This document shows, one piece after another, positions 13,995-20,277 of a stretch of DNA of 20,277 bases. Below the pieces are notes generated by a model. It made no database searches, was not told the DNA's origin, and worked only from the letters and a program-made list of their open reading frames with translations. Origin of the DNA: Rhizobacter sp. (GTDB lineage: Bacteria; Pseudomonadota; Gammaproteobacteria; Burkholderiales; Burkholderiaceae_C); contig JANYFX010000438.1 of assembly GCA_025359585.1 (NCBI GenBank), positions 1 through 20,277 of the forward strand. Reading direction: 5' to 3'. Position 1 is the stretch's first letter. The number at the start of each line of letters is the position of its first letter. The position numbers and the translations under genes were made by a program.

Positions 13995-15146
13995 ATGCGG
14001 CGATACGACCTCGACTGGCTGCGCATCACGGCCTTTGCCTTGCTGATCGGCTACCACGTCGGCATGCTCTACGTGCCGTGGGACTTTCACGTCAAGAGCG
14101 ACTACCGCGGCGGGCCCGGGTTGACGGCATTGATGCTGGCCTCGAACCCGTGGCGCCTGCCGCTGCTGTTCGTGATCTCGGGGGCCGCCACGGCGTTCAT
14201 GGCGCGCGGCCTCGGGCGCGGTGCGCTGGCGTGGCAGCGGGTCCAACGGCTGCTCATTCCGCTCGTCTTCGGCATGGCGGTCGTGGTCGTGCCGCAGGTT
14301 TACTTCGAGGTGACCGAGGCGGGCCGCTACGGCGGTGACTTCATGGCGTTCTGGGGCCGCTACCTGCATCGCGACCAGAGCTTCGGCACGCCGATCCCGA
14401 CCTGGAACCACCTCTGGTTCGTGGCCTACCTGCTGGTCTACACGCTGATCGTGGTGGCTCTGGCACCGAAGGCCCGCGCGATCGACGAAGCGCCCGCCGA
14501 ACCCTCGCGCGCCGCCGTCGTGGCCCTGCTGCTCGGCCCGTGGTTCGTGCTGTGGGTGCTGCGCATGACGCTCTTCCCGCTGTTCGGCAGCAACCACGCG
14601 ATGGTGCGCGACTGGTACGACCACACGCTGTACTTCGGCATGTTCCTGTTCGGCTTCACGCTCGTGCGCCAGCCGGTGCTGTGGCTCGCGATCGACCGAC
14701 TGCGCTGGCCGGCGCTGGTGCTTGCCTTGCTCGGTGCGCTGGTGTTCATCGGCCTGTCATTGGGTTGGGGCGATGCTTTTGCACCCGGTGAGTGGCAGCG
14801 CTCGGTGGGCCGCGCCGGGCGCGAGGCACAGGCCTGGGGCGCCGTGCTGGCCGCGCTCGGTTTCGGCCAGCGCCACCTGAACCACGACCACCGATGGCGC
14901 GCCTACCTCGTCGAGGTGATCTTCGCGTACTACATCGTCCACCAGACCGCGCTGATCGCGCTCGCGGTCTGGCTCAAGCCCTTGCAGCTGGGCGGTGCGC
15001 TCGAGGCCGCGCTCATCGTGGCCGGCACGGCGATCGCCTGCGTGGTCAGCGCCGAAGTGGCGCGGCGCATCAAGTGGCTGCGGCCGCTGTTCGGGTTTCG
15101 GCCCACGCCGAGCGCGGTCAGTCGACCTTCGCTCCAGACACCTTGA
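13995..15146 (+). CDS. membrane acyltransferase, acyltransferase-3 family (OpgC/MdoC-like)
   Basis: A 383-residue polytopic inner-membrane protein with about ten hydrophobic helices. The start RRYDLDWLRITAFALLIGYHVGMLYVPW is the family signature: D-x-L-R in the first helix followed by the catalytic-type H (H21). NHLWFVAYLLVY and PLLFVISGAATAF are typical of the branch related to OpgC, which succinylates periplasmic glucans. Acyltransferase-3 proteins modify exported sugars or lipids with small acyl groups, so a role in envelope glycan decoration is plausible. I chose ATG 13995, where the signature begins, over GTG 13962. The last 29 bases overlap the end of the convergent tctC-like gene. Confidence 0.85.
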   Translation: MRRYDLDWLRITAFALLIGYHVGMLYVPWDFHVKSDYRGGPGLTALMLASNPWRLPLLFVISGAATAFMARGLGRGALAWQRVQRLLIPLVFGMAVVVVPQVYFEVTEAGRYGGDFMAFWGRYLHRDQSFGTPIPTWNHLWFVAYLLVYTLIVVALAPKARAIDEAPAEPSRAAVVALLLGPWFVLWVLRMTLFPLFGSNHAMVRDWYDHTLYFGMFLFGFTLVRQPVLWLAIDRLRWPALVLALLGALVFIGLSLGWGDAFAPGEWQRSVGRAGREAQAWGAVLAALGFGQRHLNHDHRWRAYLVEVIFAYYIVHQTALIALAVWLKPLQLGGALEAALIVAGTAIACVVSAEVARRIKWLRPLFGFRPTPSAVSRPSLQTP

Positions 15147-16110
15147 CGACCTGCGCCCACTTCTTCGTTTCGGCGGCGATGAAGCGTGCGAACTCGGCGG
15201 GCGGCTGGCCTCCCGGAATCGCGCCTTGCGACAGCAGCCGCTCCTTGAAGGTCGGTGACTCGAAGGCCCTGGCCGTTTCCTGCTGGATGCGGTTGACGAT
15301 CTCGGCCGGTGTGCCGGCCGGCGCCAGCAGCCCGAACCACGAGCTCGCGTCGAAGCCTTTCACCGGGCCGGCCTCGGCGATCGTCGGCACGTCGGGCAAG
15401 GCCGCGCTGCGCTGCGCGCTCGTCACCGCCAGCGCCTTCAGCTTGCCGGCCTTGATCTGTGGCAGCGCCGAGGGCAGGTTGTCGAACATCAGGTCCATCG
15501 TGCCGGCGATCAGGTCGAGCAGCGCCGGGCCCGAGCCGCGGTACGGGAAGTGCAGCATGTAGGTGCCGGTCATGCTCTTGAACAACTCGCCGCTCAGGTG
15601 GATCGAGGTGCCGTTGCCGCTCGACGCCATGTTCAGCTTGCCCGGGTTCGCCTTGGCATAGCGGATCAGGTCGGCCACGCTGTTGATCTTGTATTCCGCC
15701 GCCTTGGCCGGGTTGATGACCAGCACGTTGGGCACGCCGGCCACCAGCACGATCGGAGCGAAGTCGCGCGCGGGGTCGAAAGGCATCTTCGGGTACAGCG
15801 CCGCGTTGATCGCCTGCGTGCCCACGGTGCCCATCAGCAGGTTGTAGCCGTCGGGTGCCGACTTCGCGATCGCGTCGGCGCCGAGGTTGCCGCCGGCACC
15901 GGGTTTGTTGTCGATGATGAAGGTCTGGCCGAAGGCCTTGCTCAGCTCGGGCGCGAGCGCACGCGCCAGGATGTCGGTGGTGCCGGCCGGTGCGAAGGGC
16001 ACGACGATGCGCACCGGCTTGTTCGGCCACGCGGCCTGCGCGAACAGTGCGCCCGGAACGAGTGAAGCGCCCACGCTGGCGAGCAGCTGGCGGCGGCGAA
16101 TGAAATGCAT
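15118..16110 (-). CDS. Bug-family (TctC) tripartite tricarboxylate transporter solute-binding protein
   Basis: A 330-residue periplasmic binding protein. The N terminus MHFIRRRQLLASVGASLVPGALFAQA is a signal peptide, possibly Tat-type. The mature part has every Bug hallmark: WPNKPVRIVVPFAPAGTTDILARALAPELS, IIDNKPGAGGNLGADAIAKSAPDGYNLLMG, MPFDPARDFAPI, the MASSGNGTSIHLSGE and FPYRGSGPALLDLIAG ligand-loop segments, and DVPTIAEAG. No TctA or TctB membrane genes accompany it; such orphan Bug proteins are very common in Burkholderiales and their ligands (carboxylates, amino acids, aromatics) are mostly unknown. ATG 16110 has AGGG 8 bases upstream. The 3' end overlaps the acyltransferase gene by 29 bases. 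A strong terminator at 16221-16292 isolates it from upstream minus-strand transcription. Confidence 0.93.
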   Translation of the reverse strand: MHFIRRRQLLASVGASLVPGALFAQAAWPNKPVRIVVPFAPAGTTDILARALAPELSKAFGQTFIIDNKPGAGGNLGADAIAKSAPDGYNLLMGTVGTQAINAALYPKMPFDPARDFAPIVLVAGVPNVLVINPAKAAEYKINSVADLIRYAKANPGKLNMASSGNGTSIHLSGELFKSMTGTYMLHFPYRGSGPALLDLIAGTMDLMFDNLPSALPQIKAGKLKALAVTSAQRSAALPDVPTIAEAGPVKGFDASSWFGLLAPAGTPAEIVNRIQQETARAFESPTFKERLLSQGAIPGGQPPAEFARFIAAETKKWAQVVKVSGAKVD

Positions 16111-16220
16111 GTCGGAACCCTCTTGAACGCGGCGCCCCTGCGCGCGAGAACGGAGTGTCTCGCAGTGGCGGCAGGGTGGTTCTGAGGGCTTGCCCGTGGG
16201 CGTGGGACCGGGGCGGCGGG

Positions 16221-16292
16221 AAAAAAATAAGGGGAGCGGGACAGATGGTGTCGGGGCTCGCTCTCGACTCCCCCCGACCTGCCCGCTCCCCT
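16221..16292 (-). terminator. strong two-part intrinsic terminator on the minus strand
   Basis: The outer stem is AGGGGAGCGGG plus CAG (16230-16244, one bulged A at 16241) with CTG plus CCCGCTCCCCT (16279-16292), 14 bp in all. The inner stem is GTCGGGG (16250-16256) with CCCCGAC (16272-16278). On the minus strand it is followed by TTATTTTTTT (opposite 16221-16230). It lies after the small ORF ending at 16337 and before tctC, so it ends a minus-strand transcript. The rest of the tctC upstream region (16111-16220) shows no clear promoter. Confidence 0.8.
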
Positions 16293-16336
16293 GTGGACCG
16301 TGTGCGTCCCCCGAAAAGCGGTCTGGCGAATTCGGT

Positions 16337-16513
16337 TCAGCGTGCGGCGCCCGGCCGCTGGAACAGCGACAGTTGTGCCGGCGCACGGCTGCTTTGCAGC
16401 ACGTGCGAGGTGCTCGGCGGCAGGGCCGCCAAAGGGGCGGCGCTGCGCCGCAGTGCGGCGTTGGCTTTCAGGCTGCCGCCGTGGATCGGTGTGAGTGCGC
16501 GAGGAGGTGCCAT
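16337..16513 (-). CDS. small hypothetical protein, 58 residues
   Basis: ATG 16513 opens a 58-codon frame with G/C-rich third positions like its neighbours, preceded by a purine-rich AGAAGAGAG stretch 6-14 bases upstream. The product is basic and rich in Ala, Ser and Pro, with no membrane helix, signal peptide or motif that I recognise. It starts 20 bases after the stop of the 16534-16908 ORF on the same strand, and a strong minus-strand terminator follows 45 bases after its own stop. That shows a transcript passes here and supports a small two-gene unit. The same frame is open upstream to 16840, but that part overlaps the other ORF and looks like a shadow. Confidence 0.4.
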   Translation of the reverse strand: MAPPRALTPIHGGSLKANAALRRSAAPLAALPPSTSHVLQSSRAPAQLSLFQRPGAAR

Positions 16514-16533
16514 GGTGTTTCTCTCTTCTCGCC

Positions 16534-16908
16534 TCATTGGCCTGCGCCGTGCCCGAACTCGCTCTGGGCAAAGGCTGCGAGCGGGCCGGTGACCGGCAGA
16601 AAAACGCTGGCCGCACGGCCGACCCAACCCGACAGATCCATGGCCGTCGGAAAACGCGCGGCGGCGGGTTGCGTCAGGCGCAGCATCGAGGAGACGCCGC
16701 TGCGGCAGCTCGGGCCGGTGGGGCGCGCGCGGCGCGCGAGGGCGGTGGTTTTGGTGCGGAACAGCGGCATGGCAACGACGTCCTTGTAAGCTGGTTTCGG
16801 CGCGGGCTTCGTGGGCTTCGGCTCGAACTCTCTGAGCCATCCTTTTTGCAACCTCTGTGCCAAGCTGGCGCGCGAATCAAAGTGCGGCTTTTTCACGTTC
16901 TGCGACAC
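16534..16908 (-). CDS. small hypothetical protein, up to 124 residues (start uncertain)
   Basis: The frame starts at GTG 16908. An in-frame ATG at 16770 has AAGGA about 10 bases upstream and would give 78 residues. From 16770 onward the third codon positions are strongly G/C-biased, as in real genes here; the first 46 codons are less so. The longer version has a Lys/Pro-rich stretch (EPKPTKPAPKP) before the basic segment PLFRTKTTALARRARP. The C-terminal third is moderately hydrophobic (GWVGRAASVFLPVTGPLAAFA) and could be one short membrane helix. I recognise no family. With the 58-residue ORF downstream and the terminator beyond, it forms a plausible minus-strand unit between the ABC operon and tctC. 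Confidence 0.4.
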   Translation of the reverse strand: MSQNVKKPHFDSRASLAQRLQKGWLREFEPKPTKPAPKPAYKDVVAMPLFRTKTTALARRARPTGPSCRSGVSSMLRLTQPAAARFPTAMDLSGWVGRAASVFLPVTGPLAAFAQSEFGHGAGQ

Positions 16909-16945
16909 GAAGCGCTACACGCCCCTGTCGAAAATCGGCCGAACA

Positions 16946-16987
16946 GTAAGCAAACGCTTACAGCCCCGACTTGTTTGGTCGGGGCTG
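16946..16987 (-). terminator. tandem hairpins after the ABC operon
   Basis: CAGCCCCGAC (16961-16970) and GTCGGGGCTG (16978-16987) form a perfect 10-bp stem with a 7-base loop, starting 6 bases after the stop of the ATPase gene on the minus strand. A second small hairpin, GTAAGC/GCTTAC (16946-16951 with 16956-16961), follows at once. The T tract is poor, so it may be a weak or Rho-assisted terminator. The gap 16909-16993 holds nothing else that I can support. Confidence 0.6.
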
Positions 16988-16993
16988 GCCTTG

Positions 16994-18679
16994 TCAGGCC
17001 GCCGCTTGGTAACCGCGCGGAATGGCTCCCAGTAACCGGCGCGTGTATTCCTGCTGCGGCGCGTCGAGGATCTGCGCCACGCTCGCCTGTTCGACGACCT
17101 CACCGTCTTTCATCACCATCACTTCGTCGGCCATGAAGCGCACCACGGCCAGGTCGTGGCTGATGAAGATGTAGGCGAGCCCCAGCTCGTCCTGCAGATC
17201 CTTCAGCAGGTTCAGCACCTGCGCCTGCACCGACACATCGAGCGCGCTGACCGCTTCGTCGAGCACCAGCACCTCGGGGTCGAGCGTCAGGCAGCGTGCG
17301 ATCGCCACGCGCTGGCGCTGGCCGCCGGAGAACTCGTGCGGGTACTTGTCCATCGCGGCTTCGTCCAGGCCGACCTTCACGAGCAGCGCCCGCGCCCGTG
17401 CTTCGCGCTCGTCGTTGTCTTTGCCGATGCCGTGGATCGTCATCGGCTCGACCAGCGTCTGGCCGACCGTGAACCGCGGGTTCAGTGACGCATACGGGTT
17501 CTGGAACACGACCTGGATGCGCTTGCGCATCGGCAGCATCTGTGCCTTGCTCAAGCCCAGCAGGTCGATGCCGTCGAAGGTGACGCTGCCGCCCACCGGG
17601 CCGCCGCTGGGCTCGTGCAGGCGCAGCAGCGCCAGGCCCATCGTCGTCTTGCCCGAGCCCGACTCGCCGACCACGCCGAGTGTGTGGCCCTGGCGCAGCT
17701 TGAACGTGGCACCACGCACCGCCTTGAATTCCTTGCGGCCGAACACGCCGCTTTGCAGCCAGAAGCTCTTCGTCAGGCTGCTCGCTTCGATGATGACGCG
17801 CGCGTTCGGGTCCTTCGCCTTGTGGGTGATCGCGGCGGCGCGGCCGGCGATGTGGTCGTCGATCACCATCAGGCGCGGCGCGCGTTGTTCGAGCGTCGGC
17901 CGGCAGGCCAGCAGCGCCTTCGTGTACGCGTCTTTCGGCTCGGCAAAGATGCCGGCCACCGCGCCCTGCTCACGCACCGTGCCCTGGCGCATCACGACCA
18001 CGTGGTCGGCGATCTCGCCGACCACGCCGAGGTCGTGGCTGATGAACAGCATGCTCATCTGGTGGCGCGACTTGAGCCCCGCGAGCAGCTCCATGATCTG
18101 GCGCTGGATCGTCACGTCGAGCGCCGTGGTCGGCTCGTCGGCGATCAGCAGCTTCGGTTCGCAGGCCAGAGCCATTGCAATCATCACGCGCTGCTGCTGG
18201 CCGCCCGACAGCTGGTGCGGGTAGGCCGACAGGCGCCGCTTCGGCTCGGGCATGCCCACTTCATTGAGCAGCGCTTCGGCGCGGGCCATCGCCTGTTTTG
18301 CGCTCAGCCCCAAGTGCTTGATCAGCGGCTCGCAGATTTGCTGGCCGACCGTGAACACCGGGTTCAGCGAGGTCATCGGATCCTGGAACACGCAGGCGAT
18401 TTCCTTGCCGCGCAGCTTCTGCAGTTCCGCCAGCTTTGTTGCCAGCATGTCGCGGCCCTGAAACGTGATCGCGCCGCTGCGCTCGGCGTTGTCGGGCAGC
18501 AGGTTCAGGATCGACATCGCGGTCACGCTCTTGCCCGAACCCGACTCGCCGACGAGCGCGATGGTCGTGTTCTCGGGCACGTCGAAGCTCACGCCCTTGA
18601 CGGCCTCGAAGCGCTGCACCACGCCGTTGGTCTTGCCGAGGCGGAAGGCGACCCGCAGGTCCTTGATCGACAACAGCAT
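16994..18679 (-). CDS. peptide-type ABC transporter ATP-binding protein, tandem OppD-OppF fusion (YejF/GsiA-like)
   Basis: A 561-residue cytoplasmic ATPase with two complete ABC domains. Domain 1 has Walker A GESGSGKS (44-51), Q loop FQDPMTSLNP, signature LSGGQ (157-161), Walker B LLIADEPT and the switch FISHDLGVV. Domain 2 has GESGSGKT (338-345), FQNPYASLNP, FSGGQ (450-454), VLVLDEAVSALD and FISHDLAVV. The RLLGAIP-type tail is typical of OppF-like proteins. Tandem fusions occur in YejF and GsiA, so one polypeptide powers the transporter. I prefer ATG 18679, which has GGAG 5 bases upstream; GTG 18685 overlaps the permease stop and would add two residues. It is the last gene of an operon running in from beyond the right edge. 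The substrate-binding protein is not in the window. Confidence 0.93.
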   Translation of the reverse strand: MLLSIKDLRVAFRLGKTNGVVQRFEAVKGVSFDVPENTTIALVGESGSGKSVTAMSILNLLPDNAERSGAITFQGRDMLATKLAELQKLRGKEIACVFQDPMTSLNPVFTVGQQICEPLIKHLGLSAKQAMARAEALLNEVGMPEPKRRLSAYPHQLSGGQQQRVMIAMALACEPKLLIADEPTTALDVTIQRQIMELLAGLKSRHQMSMLFISHDLGVVGEIADHVVVMRQGTVREQGAVAGIFAEPKDAYTKALLACRPTLEQRAPRLMVIDDHIAGRAAAITHKAKDPNARVIIEASSLTKSFWLQSGVFGRKEFKAVRGATFKLRQGHTLGVVGESGSGKTTMGLALLRLHEPSGGPVGGSVTFDGIDLLGLSKAQMLPMRKRIQVVFQNPYASLNPRFTVGQTLVEPMTIHGIGKDNDEREARARALLVKVGLDEAAMDKYPHEFSGGQRQRVAIARCLTLDPEVLVLDEAVSALDVSVQAQVLNLLKDLQDELGLAYIFISHDLAVVRFMADEVMVMKDGEVVEQASVAQILDAPQQEYTRRLLGAIPRGYQAAA

Positions 18680-18681
18680 GC

Positions 18682-19734
18682 TCACTCCAGGCCGCGCAGT
18701 TTGGGATCGAGCGCATCACGCAGCGCATCGGTCATCAGCGAAAACGCGGTGACGAACACCGCCATGAAGAGCGTGGCGGCCGCGAGCTGCCACCACTGGC
18801 CGAGGATCAGCTGGCTCTGTGCTTCGGCGAGCATCGTGCCCCACGAGACCTGATCGACGCCGACACCGAGACCCAGGTACGACAGGATCACTTCCGACTT
18901 GATGAAACCGACGACGTGGATCGAGAGCTGCACCAGCACCACGTGGCTGACGTTGGGCAATATGTGGCGGAACATGCGCGAGCTCGTGCGCGCGCCGATC
19001 GCTTCGGCCGAGCGCACGTAGTCGCGCACCGCGTGTTTGATGAACTCGGCGCGCACCAGCCTGTAGATGCCGGTCCAGCCCGCGAGGCCGAGGATCAGCA
19101 CCACCGAGCCCACACCGCGCGGGAACACCGCCGCAAAAGCGAAGATCAGCAGGATGCCCGGGATCGCGGTGAAGACGTTGTAGAGCCACTCGAGGAAGTC
19201 GCCGGCCCTGCCGCCGAAGAAGCCGGCGATGGCGCCCAGCAGCGTGCCGATGAAGGTCGCGAGCAAGGCCGCCGAGACACCGACCAGGATCGACACCTGC
19301 GCGCCCTTGGTCGCCTTGGCCAGCACATCGCGGCCGAGCCGGTCGCCGCCGAAGGGCAGTGTCTGCGCCTTCACGGTTTCGGTGGTCTTGTACTTCTTCG
19401 CCGCTTCGTCCCATTCCTTGTAGCGCGGGGCGAGCGGGTCGATCGCCGAGATGTCGACGTTCGGGCCGGTGGGCGCGGCGATGGTGGTGCTTTCGGTCGC
19501 GGCCGCCGGGCCCATGAAGGTCGGCGGCGCGTCGGGCACGCCGAGTTCGGCTTGCCAGTCTTTGGCGACGAAGCCGAGGCCGGCCGCGATCACGACGAGC
19601 AGGAACAACACGACGACCACCAGCGAGACCATGCCGACGCGGTCGGTGCGAAAACGCGTGGCCGCGGCCGACCAGACGCCGCGCGCGCGGCTCTGGCTCG
19701 GCGTGAGTTGCGGGCTTACCAACACCGAGCTCAT
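18682..19734 (-). CDS. peptide-type ABC transporter permease, OppC/DppC/YejE-like
   Basis: A 350-residue inner-membrane permease. TM1 is about 34-56. A periplasmic stretch of about 70-75 residues, rich in Ala, Thr, Lys and Tyr, follows before the family motif LPFGGDRLGRDVLAKATKGAQVS. Then come five helices and the EAA loop EAIGARTSSRMFRHILPNVSHVVLVQ, which docks the ATPase, and the C-terminal ALRDALDPKLRG. The long loop after TM1 is larger than in many OppC proteins but is seen in YejE-type permeases. ATG 19734 overlaps the stop of the upstream permease (ATGA), and its own stop abuts the ATPase start, so the genes are tightly coupled. The frame is open to 19866, but only as a shadow of the upstream gene. 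Confidence 0.92.
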   Translation of the reverse strand: MSSVLVSPQLTPSQSRARGVWSAAATRFRTDRVGMVSLVVVVLFLLVVIAAGLGFVAKDWQAELGVPDAPPTFMGPAAATESTTIAAPTGPNVDISAIDPLAPRYKEWDEAAKKYKTTETVKAQTLPFGGDRLGRDVLAKATKGAQVSILVGVSAALLATFIGTLLGAIAGFFGGRAGDFLEWLYNVFTAIPGILLIFAFAAVFPRGVGSVVLILGLAGWTGIYRLVRAEFIKHAVRDYVRSAEAIGARTSSRMFRHILPNVSHVVLVQLSIHVVGFIKSEVILSYLGLGVGVDQVSWGTMLAEAQSQLILGQWWQLAAATLFMAVFVTAFSLMTDALRDALDPKLRGLE

Positions 19735-20277
19735 TTCAGCACCACCCGTGGGTCGACCAGCTTGTAGAGAACGTCGGTCAGCAGGTTGACGAACATCGTG
19801 ATCACCGCCGTGTAGATCGCGAACGCCTGAATCACGGGATAGTCGCTGCGGTTCACCGACAGCCACAGTTCACGCCCGAGCCCCGGGATCGAGAAGAACA
19901 CCTCGATCAGGAACGAGCCGACGAAGATGCCCGGCAGCGCCACGGCCACGTTGGTCAGGATCGGGATCATCGCGTTGCGCAGCACGTGCTTGAGCAGGAT
20001 CGTCTGCTCGGTCAGGCCCTTGGCGCGCGCGGTGCGCACGTAGTCGTGGCCGATCTCGTCGAGAAAAAAGCTGCGGTAAAGCCGTGTTTGTGGCGCCAGC
20101 GACACCAGCACCGCCAGCAGCACCGGCAGCGGCGCATAGACGCGCAGGTTGGTCCACACGCTGTCGCTCCAGCCCTGCACCGGGAACAGCCCGAGCTGGA
20201 AGGCGAACACGTACTGGCCCAGGATCACGTAGACCAGGAACGAGACCGACATCGCCACGGTGGTGAGCACCATGATG
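19731..20277 (-). CDS. peptide-type ABC transporter permease, OppB/DppB/YejB-like (5' part beyond window edge)
   Basis: About 182 C-terminal residues are visible, and the frame stays open to the right edge, so this is a window truncation; the Met at 20273 is internal. Features: membrane helices, the periplasmic segment LGLFPVQGWSDS, LAPQTRLYRSFFLDEIGHDYVRTARAKGLTEQTILLKHVLRNAMIPILTNVAVALPGIFVGSFLIEVFFSIPGLGREL containing the EAA loop (DYVRTARAKGLTEQTILLKHVLRNA), and the final DVLYKLVDPRV. These are diagnostic for the OppB-type subunit. It forms the transmembrane channel with the OppC-like subunit encoded next. Its TGA overlaps the ATG of that gene. Confidence 0.92.
   Translation of the reverse strand, partial: IMVLTTVAMSVSFLVYVILGQYVFAFQLGLFPVQGWSDSVWTNLRVYAPLPVLLAVLVSLAPQTRLYRSFFLDEIGHDYVRTARAKGLTEQTILLKHVLRNAMIPILTNVAVALPGIFVGSFLIEVFFSIPGLGRELWLSVNRSDYPVIQAFAIYTAVITMFVNLLTDVLYKLVDPRVVLK

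Noticed and set aside
12783..14624. Minus-strand open frame of 613 codons across the reductase and acyltransferase
   Set aside because: Antisense shadow: low-complexity His/Arg/Gly/Val composition and no motifs, while the plus strand carries a complete aldo/keto reductase tetrad.
16201..16840. Plus-strand open frames between tctC and the ABC operon
   Set aside because: They are Arg/Gly-rich, lack ribosome binding sites, and lie opposite the better-supported minus-strand ORFs and terminator.
17615..18853. Plus-strand open frame of 412 codons opposite the tandem ATPase
   Set aside because: Antisense of a gene with two full sets of ABC motifs; His/Arg/Leu-rich with no domain.
1..20277. CRISPR array, insertion sequence, prophage, integron or tRNA-linked island
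   Set aside because: I saw no regularly spaced repeats, transposase or integrase motifs, terminal inverted repeats with target duplications, or tRNA-like cloverleaf.

Overview
This is a compact, very GC-rich chromosomal window with strong G/C bias at third codon positions. The gene content fits a betaproteobacterium of the order Burkholderiales: an orphan Bug/TctC solute-binding protein, a Sox gene set, a stand-alone LON domain protein, HDOD and NIPSNAP proteins, and many stop/start (ATGA) overlaps. I see no rRNA, tRNA, CRISPR array, insertion sequence or phage gene. The assignment to an order is inference from gene content; no marker gene is present.

Layout. 1-1867: the end of an OmpR-type response regulator and its membrane histidine kinase. 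1868-2213: a 346-base gap with three perfect hairpins, a possible 34-codon ORF and a -10-like box. 2214-3038: an HDOD signalling protein. 3173-5425: soxY-soxZ-soxA-soxX, the carrier and cytochrome parts of the thiosulfate-oxidising Sox system, with soxB and soxCD absent from the window. 5533-7224: a FadD-like acyl-CoA synthetase, meeting tail to tail a NIPSNAP gene that is divergent from an ArsR-type regulator. A perfect 8+8 inverted repeat lies over the regulator's promoter. 8372-12135: four genes that together look like a lipid A (or other envelope glycan) aminosugar-decoration module: a polyprenyl-phosphate sugar synthase (GT2), a YdjC/NaxD-type deacetylase, and, convergent to these, a GtrA-like membrane protein and an ArnT-like transferase. 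12253-15146: a LON-domain protein, an aldo/keto reductase and an OpgC-like membrane acyltransferase. 15118-16110: a Bug-family binding protein. 16111-16993: two small unrecognised minus-strand ORFs and a strong minus-strand terminator. 16994-20277: a peptide-type ABC importer (tandem ATPase, permease, partial permease).

How they work together. The best candidate for a notable system is the 8372-12135 group. A GT2 enzyme would load an N-acetylhexosamine on undecaprenyl phosphate, a NaxD-like enzyme would deacetylate it, GtrA may help it cross the membrane, and the ArnT-like enzyme would transfer the amino sugar to lipid A or another acceptor. This matches the logic of the Francisella FlmF2/NaxD/FlmK and Bordetella Lgm pathways, but with split convergent gene pairs and a GtrA protein added. 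A second theme is that several genes start within 6-10 bases of a TAGCAT/TAAGAT box, which suggests leaderless or nearly leaderless mRNAs.
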